Assembly: GCA_040752275.1 (NCBI GenBank)
Contig: JBFMFH010000021.1
Location: 1 to 63,037, forward strand
DNA length: 63,037 nt
Source of the DNA: JBFMFH01 sp040752275
GTDB taxonomy: Bacteria > Acidobacteriota > Vicinamibacteria > Vicinamibacterales > JAKQTR01
Direction: 5' to 3'
Shown one piece after another: positions 19,631 to 28,073 of this stretch (position 1 is the first letter of the stretch; each line of letters begins with the position of its first letter). The position numbers and the translations under genes are program-made. The notes below the pieces were generated by a model. The model saw nothing but the letters and a program-made list of their open reading frames with translations. It did no database searches and was not told the DNA's origin.

Positions 19631-20574
19631 GACTCGTCGGGTCCGTTCTCGCGGACGGCCGCCGGAAACATGCCGCGCCCGTCCCCGTTTGGCAGTGCGT
19701 CGTCGCGCCAGCGCCGGTGCATCCACAACCAGAATGCCGGATGGCGCCTGACATACATCTCCAGGACGTCGGTGCAGCGTTGGGTGAAATCGTGGATCGC
19801 CTCGGGGCTCTCGTCGCGCGGAGGGTCGACCGGATGCTCGTAGACGAGGCGATACCGCCCCGGCCCCAGCGGCAAGGCGAACACCGGAACGACCGGTGCA
19901 CCCGTCCGCAGAGCCAGGATGGCCAGGGCGAGGGTGGTCGCCGCGGGCCGGTCGAAGAAGCTCACCGTCACGGCATCCGGCGCCTGAATGTGCTGGTCGA
20001 TGAGCAGCGCCACGCCCTGATTCGATCCGAGGACACGTAGGACACGCCTGAGCGCCCCGCGCCGGTAGATCACGTGGTTGCCGGTCCGGCCACGCATCTG
20101 CTCCAGCAGCCGGTGCAGGTGAGGATTGTCGAGCGGCCGGGCGAGGACGCCGATCGGATCGAACCGGGCACCGTGCGCGATGGCGTGAATCTCCCAGTAG
20201 CCGAAGTGGCCCGTGAAGTAGAGGACGCCACGTCGCTTCCTCAGGGCTTCGCTGACGTGCTCGGCGCCGTCGATCTCGACGCGCCTCAGGATTTCGGCGG
20301 GCTCGAGACCGCTGAACTTCAGCAGCTCGAACAGGAGCCGCCCGAAGTGGCCGAAGACGCGGCGGACGATCCGGCGGCGCTCCCCGCTCACCTTGCCCGG
20401 GAAGGCAGCGGCAACGTTGGCGAGCGCCACCCGCCGGTGCCGGGCGTCGACGGCATAGAAGAGGGAGCCCAGGATCGTGCCGAGCCCGCAAACGGCCCTC
20501 CACGGCAGGACGCGAGCCAGCAGCCGCGTCGCGCTCACGCCCCAGTACTCGAGACGGTGCCTGAGGCGCTTCAT
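19627..20574 (-). CDS. lpxL: Lipid A late acyltransferase (LpxL/HtrB family)
   Basis: Membrane-bound lysophospholipid/lipid A acyltransferase, 315 aa. It carries the family catalytic motif as FTGHFGYWEIHAIA (HX4E form) around residue 130, the NPHLHRLLEQMRGRTGN segment and LLIDQHIQAPDAVTVSFFDRPA. The hydrophobic N-terminus includes LLARVLPWRAVCGLGTILGSLFY. It adds secondary acyl chains to Kdo2-lipid IVA in related bacteria; which chain cannot be told. The start at 20574 overlaps the lpxK stop by ATGA. Placement in the waaA-lpxK-waaF operon supports the role. Confidence 0.85.
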   Translation of the reverse strand: MKRLRHRLEYWGVSATRLLARVLPWRAVCGLGTILGSLFYAVDARHRRVALANVAAAFPGKVSGERRRIVRRVFGHFGRLLFELLKFSGLEPAEILRRVEIDGAEHVSEALRKRRGVLYFTGHFGYWEIHAIAHGARFDPIGVLARPLDNPHLHRLLEQMRGRTGNHVIYRRGALRRVLRVLGSNQGVALLIDQHIQAPDAVTVSFFDRPAATTLALAILALRTGAPVVPVFALPLGPGRYRLVYEHPVDPPRDESPEAIHDFTQRCTDVLEMYVRRHPAFWLWMHRRWRDDALPNGDGRGMFPAAVRENGPDES

Positions 20575-21602
20575 GAGGCTGCGCTCCGGGCCGCCGCCAG
20601 CCTTTCGGCCAGCCACGCCTGAAAGCGGCCGGCCGGCTCGAGCGTCACCGAGAGCGGAACCCAGGCCACCGGCATCGAAAACGGACGGTGCGGCAAGAGT
20701 CGCATCAGGTCCTTTTCCGTGGTCACAATGGCTGAGGCCCTGTTGACCCGGGCCCGCTCGACGATCGCGACGATGTCATCCGCACCAAAGGCATGGTGGT
20801 CGCGAAACGCCACGGTGCCGGCGATGTCGAGCCCAAGCTCCTGGAGGTCCGCGAAGAACCGTTCCGGCCGGGCGATGCCGGCGACAGCCAGGAGACGGGT
20901 GCCGGGTTCGAGCGGCGCTCCTTCCGGAAGCGCGTCCCAGCGCCGGGGCAACTGGAGGTGGCGCGCCATCTCGAAGGCACGGGCCACGCCCAGCCGGGCC
21001 GCGACCTTCTCGGCTCCTTCAGGACCACCCGCCTCGGTCAAGACGGCGTCCGCCTGGGCCGCCGCCGCAAGCGGTTCCCTGAGCCGCCCCGCGGGCAGCG
21101 TTCGTGGGTCATCGAGGTCGGCGTGCGACACGATGAGCAGGTCGACACTCCGTTCCAGCGGCAGGTGCTGGAAACCGTCGTCGAGCACGTGGACGGTCGC
21201 ACCCAGATGCAGCTCGGCCAGTCGCCCCGCGAGGTACCGATTCGGGCAGACCAGGACCGGCGTCTTGTCCGATCTCCGGGCCAGCATCAGCGGCTCGTCA
21301 CCCGCCTGATCCAAGCCGGCACGGATGGTCGTGCCGTCGTGGACGACCACGACGCCGTCCGCACGATCGCGCCGCCCGTAGCCTCGGCTCAGGATGGCGG
21401 GGCGTTCACCCATCCCGGAGAGCACGGCGGCCACATGGGCCACGACCGGCGTCTTCCCCCGGCCGCCAACACTGAGATTGCCGACACTGACGACCGGCCG
21501 CCGGAGTCGGCGGCGGCAACCGGGCCGTTGGAAGCGGTCTCGTCGGGCGCGGGCGAGCTCGGCGTAGAGGGCACTCAGCATCGGCGGCAGAATCAGCGCC
21601 AC
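20571..21602 (-). CDS. lpxK: Tetraacyldisaccharide 4'-kinase
   Basis: Phosphorylates the 4' position of the lipid A disaccharide. It is 343 aa with the P-loop SVGNLSVGGRGKTPVVAHVA, the substrate-channel stretch ILSRGYGRRDRADG, the catalytic/Mg motif HVLDDGFQHLPLERSVDLLI and the later IVTTEKDLMRL. The start is GTG 21602 (GTG-GCG-CTG), overlapping waaA by 10 bp; an in-frame ATG lies at 21581. Inner-membrane associated, facing the cytoplasm. Confidence 0.92.
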   Translation of the reverse strand: MALILPPMLSALYAELARARRDRFQRPGCRRRLRRPVVSVGNLSVGGRGKTPVVAHVAAVLSGMGERPAILSRGYGRRDRADGVVVVHDGTTIRAGLDQAGDEPLMLARRSDKTPVLVCPNRYLAGRLAELHLGATVHVLDDGFQHLPLERSVDLLIVSHADLDDPRTLPAGRLREPLAAAAQADAVLTEAGGPEGAEKVAARLGVARAFEMARHLQLPRRWDALPEGAPLEPGTRLLAVAGIARPERFFADLQELGLDIAGTVAFRDHHAFGADDIVAIVERARVNRASAIVTTEKDLMRLLPHRPFSMPVAWVPLSVTLEPAGRFQAWLAERLAAARSAAS

Positions 21603-22934
21603 ACCGGGAATGGAACGACTCTGCCGCCCTGGCCAGGCAGCGGCAGGAGCCGGGCAATCACCTCCAGCGTCCGGGTCCTCGCGCCCCGGTTGGCCTCCAC
21701 AAGCGCTCGGGCTGCCTGGCCCAGGCGCACCCGTCGCTCGGGCCTCGTCAGCAGGTCCACCAGGGTGTCCTCCAGCTCGCGGGGTCCCGACACCTGCACG
21801 GCGGAGGCGTTCCGCACGAAGGTCTCGGCGATTTCCTGGAAATTCTGCATGTGTGGACCGAAGACGATGGGCTTGCCGAGCACGGCGGGTTCGAGGATGT
21901 TGTGTCCCCCCATGTCGACGAGGCTGCCTCCGACGAAGACCACGGTGGCCAACTGGTAGACCTGGGCCAGTTCGCCGATCGTATCAAGAACAACGACGTC
22001 GGCGCGAAGCTCCCCGCCGACAATCAGGGCCGTCCGCCGGACGGTCCTGAAACCGGCTTGGCACGACAGACTCACCACCTCGCCGAAGCGCTCCGGGCGC
22101 CGGGGCGCCAGGATCAGCAGGGCGCCGCCGACCAGCGTGCGAATGCGCTCGAAGCTCCTCAGGAGGATCTCGTCCTCGCCGGGAAGCGTGCTGCCGGCGA
22201 CGAGCACCGGGCGGCGGGCGGCCCCGTCGAACACGCGCAGCACGCGATCGGGCGCGCGAGGGGATCCCAGGGCAGAGCCGGGCACCGGCAGGGAGTCGAA
22301 CTTCAGGCTTCCAGTGATCGAGATGCGGTCGGCCGGNNNNNNNNNNCGCCGCGCGCCCCCCCCCCCCCCACTCCTCCCCTTGCATGCAGAAATGGTCCAC
22401 CAAGTCGAGCACCCGGCCGAACAGGGGGCGAATCAGGCGGTAGCGGGGGTAGGACCGCGCTGAGATTCGGCCGTTGGCCACCAGCGTCCGCACGCCCTGC
22501 TCCCGGCACGCACGGAGGAGATTGGGCCAGATCTCCGTCTCCATCATGACGAACAGCCTGGGCCGCACGATGTCCAGGACCCGGCGGACGATGAAGGGGA
22601 GATCGATCGGGAAGTAGAAGATGCCGTCGGCCATCGGGAAGCTGCGGCGAGCGATCTGCTGTCCCGTCATCGTGGTCGTGGACACGAACAGGCGGAGGTG
22701 GGGATACCGGTCTTTGAGATCGCCCGCGATAGCCCTGGCGGTCAGTGTCTCCCCCACCGACACCGCGTGGATCCAGATGGACGGCTCCCGGTCGAGGTTC
22801 AGCGACACCGGCAGGAAGCCCAGGCGCTCCGGCAGACTGCCGACGTATTTCCTGTAGCGTACCGCCTGGTAGGCGAAATACGGGGCCGCCACCACGAAGA
22901 CGAGGACGGCGACCAGGCTGTAGAGCAGGTACAT
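21593..22934 (-). CDS. waaA: Kdo transferase, interrupted by assembly gap
   Basis: 3-deoxy-D-manno-octulosonic acid transferase (GT30). The N-terminal part (22934 down to about 22370) has a membrane anchor, SIWIHAVSVGETLTARAIAGDL, STTTMTGQQIARRSFP and MMETEIWPNLLRAC. The C-terminal part (about 22335 down to 21593) resumes at RISITGSLKFDSLPVPG and continues with VFVGGSLVDMGGHNILEP. The two halves are in different frames, but they are separated by 10 Ns and a suspicious run of 14 Cs. The frame break is therefore an assembly artefact. About 15-20 codons of the linker appear to be missing. First gene of the lipid A/core operon. Confidence 0.85.
22337..22346. other. Assembly gap (10 N) beside a poly-C run
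   Basis: Ten Ns followed within a few bases by an uninterrupted run of 14 C (22356-22369). The flanking sequence is not trustworthy for about 30 bp: translation of waaA breaks down exactly here, with a run of glycines from the poly-C, while both sides remain good WaaA. The gap length is a placeholder. Confidence 0.95.
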
Positions 22935-22963
22935 GGTCCGGGGCTTCAAGATACCACGTGGGT

Positions 22964-22993
22964 TTGACCCCCCTCCAACCGGTTCACTAGAAT
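22964..22993 (+). promoter_or_regulatory. Sigma70-type promoter for gap-pgk-tpiA
   Basis: TTGACC (22964-22969), an 18-bp spacer and TAGAAT (22988-22993), about 30 bp before the gap start codon at 23025. A GGGGAGGGAC ribosome site precedes that ATG. This is the only good consensus pair in the divergent waaA/gap region. Confidence 0.5.
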
Positions 22994-23024
22994 CCCGGGG
23001 AGGGCAGCGGGGAGGGACCACCAC

Positions 23025-24032
<1,008 letters not shown>

Positions 24033-24086
24033 GCGGTTCGTTCGTCTTGCGTTCCCGCGATCTAGTGGCGATGGGAGACGGTTGCC

Positions 24087-24230
24087 ATGAGTCCAAAGGG
24101 ATCGTCTCGACGGCTGGAGACCAAGCCTCCATATGCCTGGCTGTTCTTCTTGGTGACCGCGGCGGCGGCTCTGCACTACGTCGCTGAGCACGTGGCGGCG
24201 ATCATTCGCATCTTCTCCGGGCCTGACTAG
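24087..24230 (+). CDS. 47-aa single-pass membrane peptide
   Basis: Small reading frame lying in the 207-bp space between gap and pgk. It begins MSPKGSSRRLETKPPYAW, then has one strongly hydrophobic helix (about residues 19-30, LFFLVTAAAALH) and ends AAIIRIFSGPD. GGGAG lies about 9 bp upstream of the ATG. Its stop codon TAG is part of the pgk ribosome site TAGGAGGG, so translation of pgk is probably coupled to it. A basic N-terminus suggests N-in topology. I do not recognise the family. The tight fit in the glycolytic operon suggests a real gene rather than chance. Confidence 0.6.
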   Translation: MSPKGSSRRLETKPPYAWLFFLVTAAAALHYVAEHVAAIIRIFSGPD

Positions 24231-24239
24231 GAGGGATCC

Positions 24240-25433
24240 GTGGCGAAGCTGTCCATCCGCGATCTCGACCTGAAGGGCCAGCGCGTGTTCATCCGCGTCG
24301 ATTTCAATGTGCCCATCAAAGACGGGCGCATCAAGGACGACACGCGGGTGCGGGCGTCGCTGCCGACCATCACCTATGCCCTCGAGCGTGGCGCGACGGT
24401 GATTCTCGCGTCGCATCTGGGCCGGCCGAAGGGCGGGCCGAGTCCCGAGTTCAGTCTGAAGCCGGTGGCGGACCACCTGGCCACGCTCGTCGGGCGCGAG
24501 GTGACCTTTGCGGGAGACTGTATCGGCGAACCTGCGCGCAAGGCCGTCGAGGAGGCACGCGCGAAGGGCAACGACCTGGTCGTCCTCGAGAACGTGCGCT
24601 TCCACAAGGAAGAAGAGAAGAACGACGAGGGGTTCGCCAAGCAGCTGGCGGCACTGGCCGATCTGTATGTGAACGATGCGTTCGGATCGAGCCACCGGGC
24701 GCACGCGTCGACCGAGGGCATCGCGAGACTCGTGCCCAGGGCCGCGGCCGGCCTTCTGATGGAGAAGGAGCTGAGGTACCTCGGGCATGCGCTTGAGTCG
24801 CCGGCGCGGCCGTTTGTCGCGGTGCTCGGCGGCGCGAAGGTCTCCGACAAGATCGAGGTCATCGAGAACTTCATCGGCCGCGTGGACGCCCTGCTCGTCG
24901 GCGGGGCGATGGCGTATACGTTCTTCAAGGCGCATGGCCTGCCGGTGGGGCGGTCGCTGGTGGAGGATGACAAGCTGGACGCGGCCCGCGACATCGTCCG
25001 GCGAGCCGCAGAGAAGAAGGTCGCTCTGGAGCTGCCGGTCGATCACATGGTCGCGGCGCGGATCGAGGCGGGCATCCCCGCCGAAACGCTCGACGTCGCC
25101 GATGCCGCCATCGGCGAGCGGATGGGCCTCGACATCGGCCCGAGGACCGCCGCCAGGTACGCCGCCATTCTGTCTTCGGCGAAGACGGTAGTCTGGAACG
25201 GGCCGATGGGGGTGTTCGAAGTGAGTCCCTTCGAGGCGGGAACGACCGCCGTCGCGCTCGCTGTGGCCGCCGTCGATGGGACGACCATCATCGGCGGTGG
25301 AGATTCGGTGGCCGCCGCCGCCAAGGCCGGCGTGACCGGTCGCATCACGCACATCTCGACCGGCGGCGGCGCGTCGCTCGAGTTCCTGGGCGGTCGCGTC
25401 CTGCCGGGAGTCGCCGCTCTCAGTGAGAAGTAG
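24240..25433 (+). CDS. pgk: Phosphoglycerate kinase
   Basis: 397 aa, GTG start at 24240 placed 4 bp after an AGGAGGG ribosome site. N-domain: VFIRVDFNVPIKDGRIKDDT (substrate Arg/Asp), LASHLGRPKGG and LENVRFHKEEEKN. C-domain: VAVLGGAKVSDKIEVIENF, VWNGPMGVFEVSPFEAGT and the Gly-rich ATP loop TIIGGGDSVAAAAKAG. A complete, normal-length enzyme. Lies between the 47-aa peptide and tpiA. Confidence 0.97.
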   Translation: MAKLSIRDLDLKGQRVFIRVDFNVPIKDGRIKDDTRVRASLPTITYALERGATVILASHLGRPKGGPSPEFSLKPVADHLATLVGREVTFAGDCIGEPARKAVEEARAKGNDLVVLENVRFHKEEEKNDEGFAKQLAALADLYVNDAFGSSHRAHASTEGIARLVPRAAAGLLMEKELRYLGHALESPARPFVAVLGGAKVSDKIEVIENFIGRVDALLVGGAMAYTFFKAHGLPVGRSLVEDDKLDAARDIVRRAAEKKVALELPVDHMVAARIEAGIPAETLDVADAAIGERMGLDIGPRTAARYAAILSSAKTVVWNGPMGVFEVSPFEAGTTAVALAVAAVDGTTIIGGGDSVAAAAKAGVTGRITHISTGGGASLEFLGGRVLPGVAALSEK

Positions 25434-25461
25434 GGCAGTCTGCCCCGGTCCTGAGCGAGCC

Positions 25462-26229
25462 ATGCGCATCCCTTTCGTCGCCGCGAACTGGAAGATGTTC
25501 AGGACCATCGCCGAGACGAAGGCCTACTTCCTCGAGTTCCGCCCACTGGTCGAGAGCATCTCCGATGTCGAGATCGTCGTGGCGCCGCCGTTCACAGCGA
25601 TCGCGGCGGCGGCCGAGTCCGCCCGGCACTCGAATGTCGGCATCGCCGCCCAGGACATGTACTGGGAGCCCGATGGGGCCTTCACCGGCGAGGTCAGCAT
25701 CCGCATGATCAAGGACGCTGGTGCCGGCTACGTCATCATTGGGCATTCCGAGCGCCGGCGCTTGTTCGGCGAGACCGACGACACCGTCAACCGGAAGATC
25801 CTCGCGGCGCTCGCCGCCGACCTGACCCCCATCGTCTGCATGGGTGAGACGCTCGGGGAGCGTGATGCGGGCAAGACGCTGGAGGTCCTCGACCGGCAGG
25901 TCGAGGCGGGGCTGAAGGGCCTCACCGGCACTCATGTCACCGGCCTGGTCGTCGCCTACGAACCGGTCTGGGCCATCGGCACCGGGCGGAACGCGACGCC
26001 GGAACAGGCCGGCGAGGCGCACGCGCACATCCGGGCCCGACTGCACGAGTGGTTCGGGGCTGACGCCGCAGACCGCTGTCATGTCATCTATGGCGGGAGC
26101 GTCAAGCCCGGCAACATCCGGGAGCTCGTGATCCTGCCCGACGTGGACGGGGCGTTGGTCGGAGGCGCCAGTCTGGACCCCCGGGGGTTTTCCGAGATCG
26201 TGGCGGGCTGCCGGCCGGGCACGTTATAA
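25462..26229 (+). CDS. tpiA: Triosephosphate isomerase
   Basis: 255 aa TIM barrel. Signature residues: VAANWKMF (Asn/Lys), YVIIGHSERRRLFGETD (electrophilic His), VVAYEPVWAIGTGRNATPE with the catalytic Glu and the mobile lid, and YGGSVKPGNIRELVILPDVDGALVGGASL (phosphate grip). Started at ATG 25462; the longer frame to 25423 overlaps pgk and adds no homology. The TAA stop lies inside a TATAAT, 7 bp before secG. Confidence 0.97.
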   Translation: MRIPFVAANWKMFRTIAETKAYFLEFRPLVESISDVEIVVAPPFTAIAAAAESARHSNVGIAAQDMYWEPDGAFTGEVSIRMIKDAGAGYVIIGHSERRRLFGETDDTVNRKILAALAADLTPIVCMGETLGERDAGKTLEVLDRQVEAGLKGLTGTHVTGLVVAYEPVWAIGTGRNATPEQAGEAHAHIRARLHEWFGADAADRCHVIYGGSVKPGNIRELVILPDVDGALVGGASLDPRGFSEIVAGCRPGTL

Positions 26230-26236
26230 TGGCCGG

Positions 26237-26548
26237 ATGCTCTACTACCTTCTGAGCGCGGCTTACGTGATTGTCTGTCTGCTCCTGCTGGTCGTGGTCC
26301 TGCTTCAGCAAGGCCGGGCCGGGGACATTGCCAGTGCTTTCGGCGGCAGCAGCAGCCAAACCGTGTTCGGGGCGCGGTCGGGCGCGACGGTGCTGACACG
26401 GGCCACGAGCGTGCTTGCGGTGTTGTTCATTCTGGGCGCTCTGGGCCTGGCGATTGTCGGTCAGAAGGGTCCCGGGTCGGTCGTCAGCGGCACGAAGGCA
26501 CCGGCGGGCACACCGGCGGCTCCGGCGGCACCGGCCGAGAAGAAGTAG
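26237..26548 (+). CDS. secG: Protein-export membrane protein SecG
   Basis: 103 aa translocon subunit. Two membrane helices (residues 1-22 and about 57-78) enclose the conserved loop VVLLQQGRAGDIASAFGGSSSQTVFGARSGATVLTRAT; the GGSSSQTxFG element is the SecG signature. An Ala/Pro-rich tail, common in this gene, precedes the Lys-Lys end. The tpiA-secG-tRNA-Leu order is widespread in bacteria. Translational coupling with tpiA is likely (7-bp gap). Confidence 0.93.
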   Translation: MLYYLLSAAYVIVCLLLLVVVLLQQGRAGDIASAFGGSSSQTVFGARSGATVLTRATSVLAVLFILGALGLAIVGQKGPGSVVSGTKAPAGTPAAPAAPAEKK

Positions 26549-26565
26549 GAGAGAACCCACCCCTC

Positions 26566-26652
26566 GCGGAAGTGGCGGAACTGGCAGACGCACCAGCTTG
26601 AGGGGCTGGCGCTCGCAAGAGCGTGGGGGTTCGAATCCCCCCTTCCGCACCA
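26566..26652 (+). tRNA. tRNA-Leu (anticodon GAG)
   Basis: Acceptor arm GCGGAAG (26566-26572) pairs with CTTCCGC (26642-26648), followed by A and an encoded CCA (26650-26652). The anticodon stem CCAGC/GCTGG encloses TTGAGGG, giving GAG at positions 34-36. A long variable arm (CGCTCGCAAGAGCG region) marks it as class II, as expected for Leu, and GGGGGTTCGAATCCCCC forms the T arm. Reads CUC/CUU. Its 3' side is the edge of a decayed island. Confidence 0.95.
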
Positions 26653-26761
26653 GCCTTCGCGCGGCTTCGCCGAGCTTCGGCTCGGCAGGCCAGCGAGTCT
26701 CCGACAGGCGAAGGCTGTCTCGCCGTAGCAACGGGAGGAAGGCCTCAGGCCGGACCGTTGC
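26651..26761. repeat. Nested inverted repeats on tRNA 3' flank
   Basis: CAGCCTTCGC (26651-26660) is the exact inverse of GCGAAGGCTG (26708-26717). Inside it is a perfect GCCGAGC-TTCG-GCTCGGC hairpin (26669-26686). A second unit, GCAACGG (26728-26734)/CCGTTGC (26755-26761), encloses GGCCT-C-AGGCC. No U tract follows, so it is not a standard terminator. It could be an extragenic palindromic repeat or a recombination site beside the tRNA. Confidence 0.6.
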
Positions 26762-26925
26762 GAAGGCGGACCTCCCGCTCAGCAGGATGCACCCAGAATG
26801 ACCACCAGGAACCGGTAGAGATTCTGGTCAAGTCAAGTGGTTAAATCGGTGGTCAAGAATGACCACGGAACTCTCGATTCCCTGCCGGATGCGGACGAAA
26901 GGCCCGCCCCGGCGCGAGAGTCCGT
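26762..26925. other. Non-coding stretch with a short hairpin
   Basis: No credible gene. The one clear structure is GTGGTCA-AGAA-TGACCAC (26849-26866), with a further TGACCAC upstream at about 26809. Could be a leftover mobile-element end or operator. The sequence is less GC-rich than its surroundings, in line with the island that follows. Confidence 0.4.
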
Positions 26926-27072
26926 TCAATTCCGCAGACGCCGCTGCGCGGCGGACTCGTTGTCGTGCCACTGGGCGTCGCGGTCATAGGAGCGGGAGAT
27001 GTCCTCGAGGACGCCGCTGACGTAAGGATACTCGATCGCGATCTCCGCGGCTCGCGTCCGGTACCATCCCTC
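26926..27072 (-). pseudogene. C-terminal remnant of an unrecognised protein
   Basis: The minus strand reads a 49-codon tail, EGWYRTRAAEIAIEYPYVSG then VLEDISRSYDRDAQWHDNES and AAQRRLRN before a TGA at 26926. It has a sensible amino-acid composition, but no start codon: an in-frame stop at 27082-27084 and the head of an opposite-strand Fic fragment cut it off. It resembles C-termini of short hypothetical proteins seen in proteobacterial accessory DNA; I cannot name the family. It marks a rearrangement junction at about 27060-27075. Confidence 0.45.
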
Positions 27073-27680
27073 AGAAACGCCTCAATCCACTGAGGAGTGT
27101 TTTGACCAGTTGCTCGCCACGGCTGGCGCGATCACGAATCCCTTCGAGCAGTCGCTGTTTGTGATGGTGCAGACTGCCGTACTTGCAGCCTTTTGATGAC
27201 GTGAACAAGCGCGTCTCGCGGATGGCGGCGAACATCCCGTTCATTCGCGCGAACCTCTCGCCGCACTCATTCGCCGACCTGCCACGCGATCTCTACACGC
27301 ACGCGATGCTCGGCGTGTACGAACTCAACCGGATCGAGCTCCTGCGGGATGTGTTCATCTGGTCATACCAGCGATCGGCGGCGCGCTCTGCCGCTGTCCG
27401 ACAATCGCTCGGCGAGCCGGATCCCTTCAGGCTGCGCTATCGCGATGGCCTGCGCACCCTCGTCGGCGACGTGGTGCGCGGCGGCATGGGCAGGCGGACG
27501 GCCTCAGGCCACGTGGCCACGTGGGTGGCAGCCTATGTGGAGGCGCCCGACCGGGAACAGTTCCGAGAGCTTGCCGAGAATGAGCTGCTGGGTCTTCACG
27601 AGGGCAACTTCGCGCGATACGGCATCAGGCCCGCAGAGTTCGTGGCGTGGCGGGCGGCCTGGGACCAGCGCGAGGCATGA
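27059..27680 (+). pseudogene. Fic-family protein, 5' truncated and frameshifted
   Basis: The C-terminal half of a Fic-domain protein. Frame 1 reads YHPSETPQSTEECFDQLLAT and NPFEQSLFVMVQ, then one extra base (27173) shifts the frame. It resumes as LPYLQPFDDVNKRVSRMAAN, IPFIRANLSPHSFADLPRDL, and continues to AAWDQREA. The core motif is QPFDDVNKR, the HxFx(D/E)xNxR pattern with Gln in place of the catalytic His. No start codon or N-terminal half exists: the sequence switches at about 27059 to the opposite-strand remnant. Removing base 27173 restores a continuous frame, so this is recent decay. Confidence 0.8.
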
Positions 27681-27732
27681 GGTCGCTGCCCGCCGCAAGG
27701 ACTTGCGTTGAATGCCGCGTTAATCTCCGCAC

Positions 27733-28073
27733 ATGGCGCGTAGATCGATGTTGACCATGTGCCGAATCGGATGGTTTCTCGGGTGCCTCGGCCGGGCGTT
27801 CGACGGAACCGACGCGACGCTCGCCACGGTGCTGCGCAAGGCGCGCTTCTGGGAGCGGGCAGCGCGCCTCTCCATCAACGAGCGGCAGCGGCTGGTGCTC
27901 ACTCGCCTGCTCGATGGCTTCACCGGCACGCTCACGACAAAGAAGTGGCCATCCTCGCGAAGAGCTCTCACGATACGGCGCTTCGTGACATCCAGAGCCT
28001 CATCGACAAGGGCTTGCTGAAGAAGAACGCAGGCGGCGGTCGCAGCACGAGCTACTCCCTCATCCTCGAGTAG
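27733..28073 (+). pseudogene. Second Fic-type protein, C-terminal remnant with frameshift
   Basis: About 100 codons from the C-terminus of a different Fic subfamily (the kind with a C-terminal winged helix). It reads WFLGCLGRAFDGTDATLATV, LRKARFWERAARLSINERQR and LTRLLDGFTGTLTTKKW. After Trp 27946-27948 a single base is missing and the frame moves to AILAKSSHDTALRDIQSLID, ending GGGRSTSYSLILE at 28073. The catalytic region is absent, so it is non-functional. The last 14 bp overlap the convergent intact Fic gene. Confidence 0.75.

Noticed and set aside
26225..26230. TATAAT as a promoter for secG
   Set aside because: It overlaps the tpiA stop and has no -35 element at 16-18 bp upstream. The ATG is only 7 bp further, so it is more likely chance within a coupled operon.
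27171..27200. In-frame TGA TGA in the Fic fragment as a possible Sec codon
   Set aside because: Removal of one base (27173) restores a perfect family match and the TGATGA becomes Asp-Asp in QPFDDVNKR. No SECIS-like hairpin is placed correctly, so it is a frameshift.
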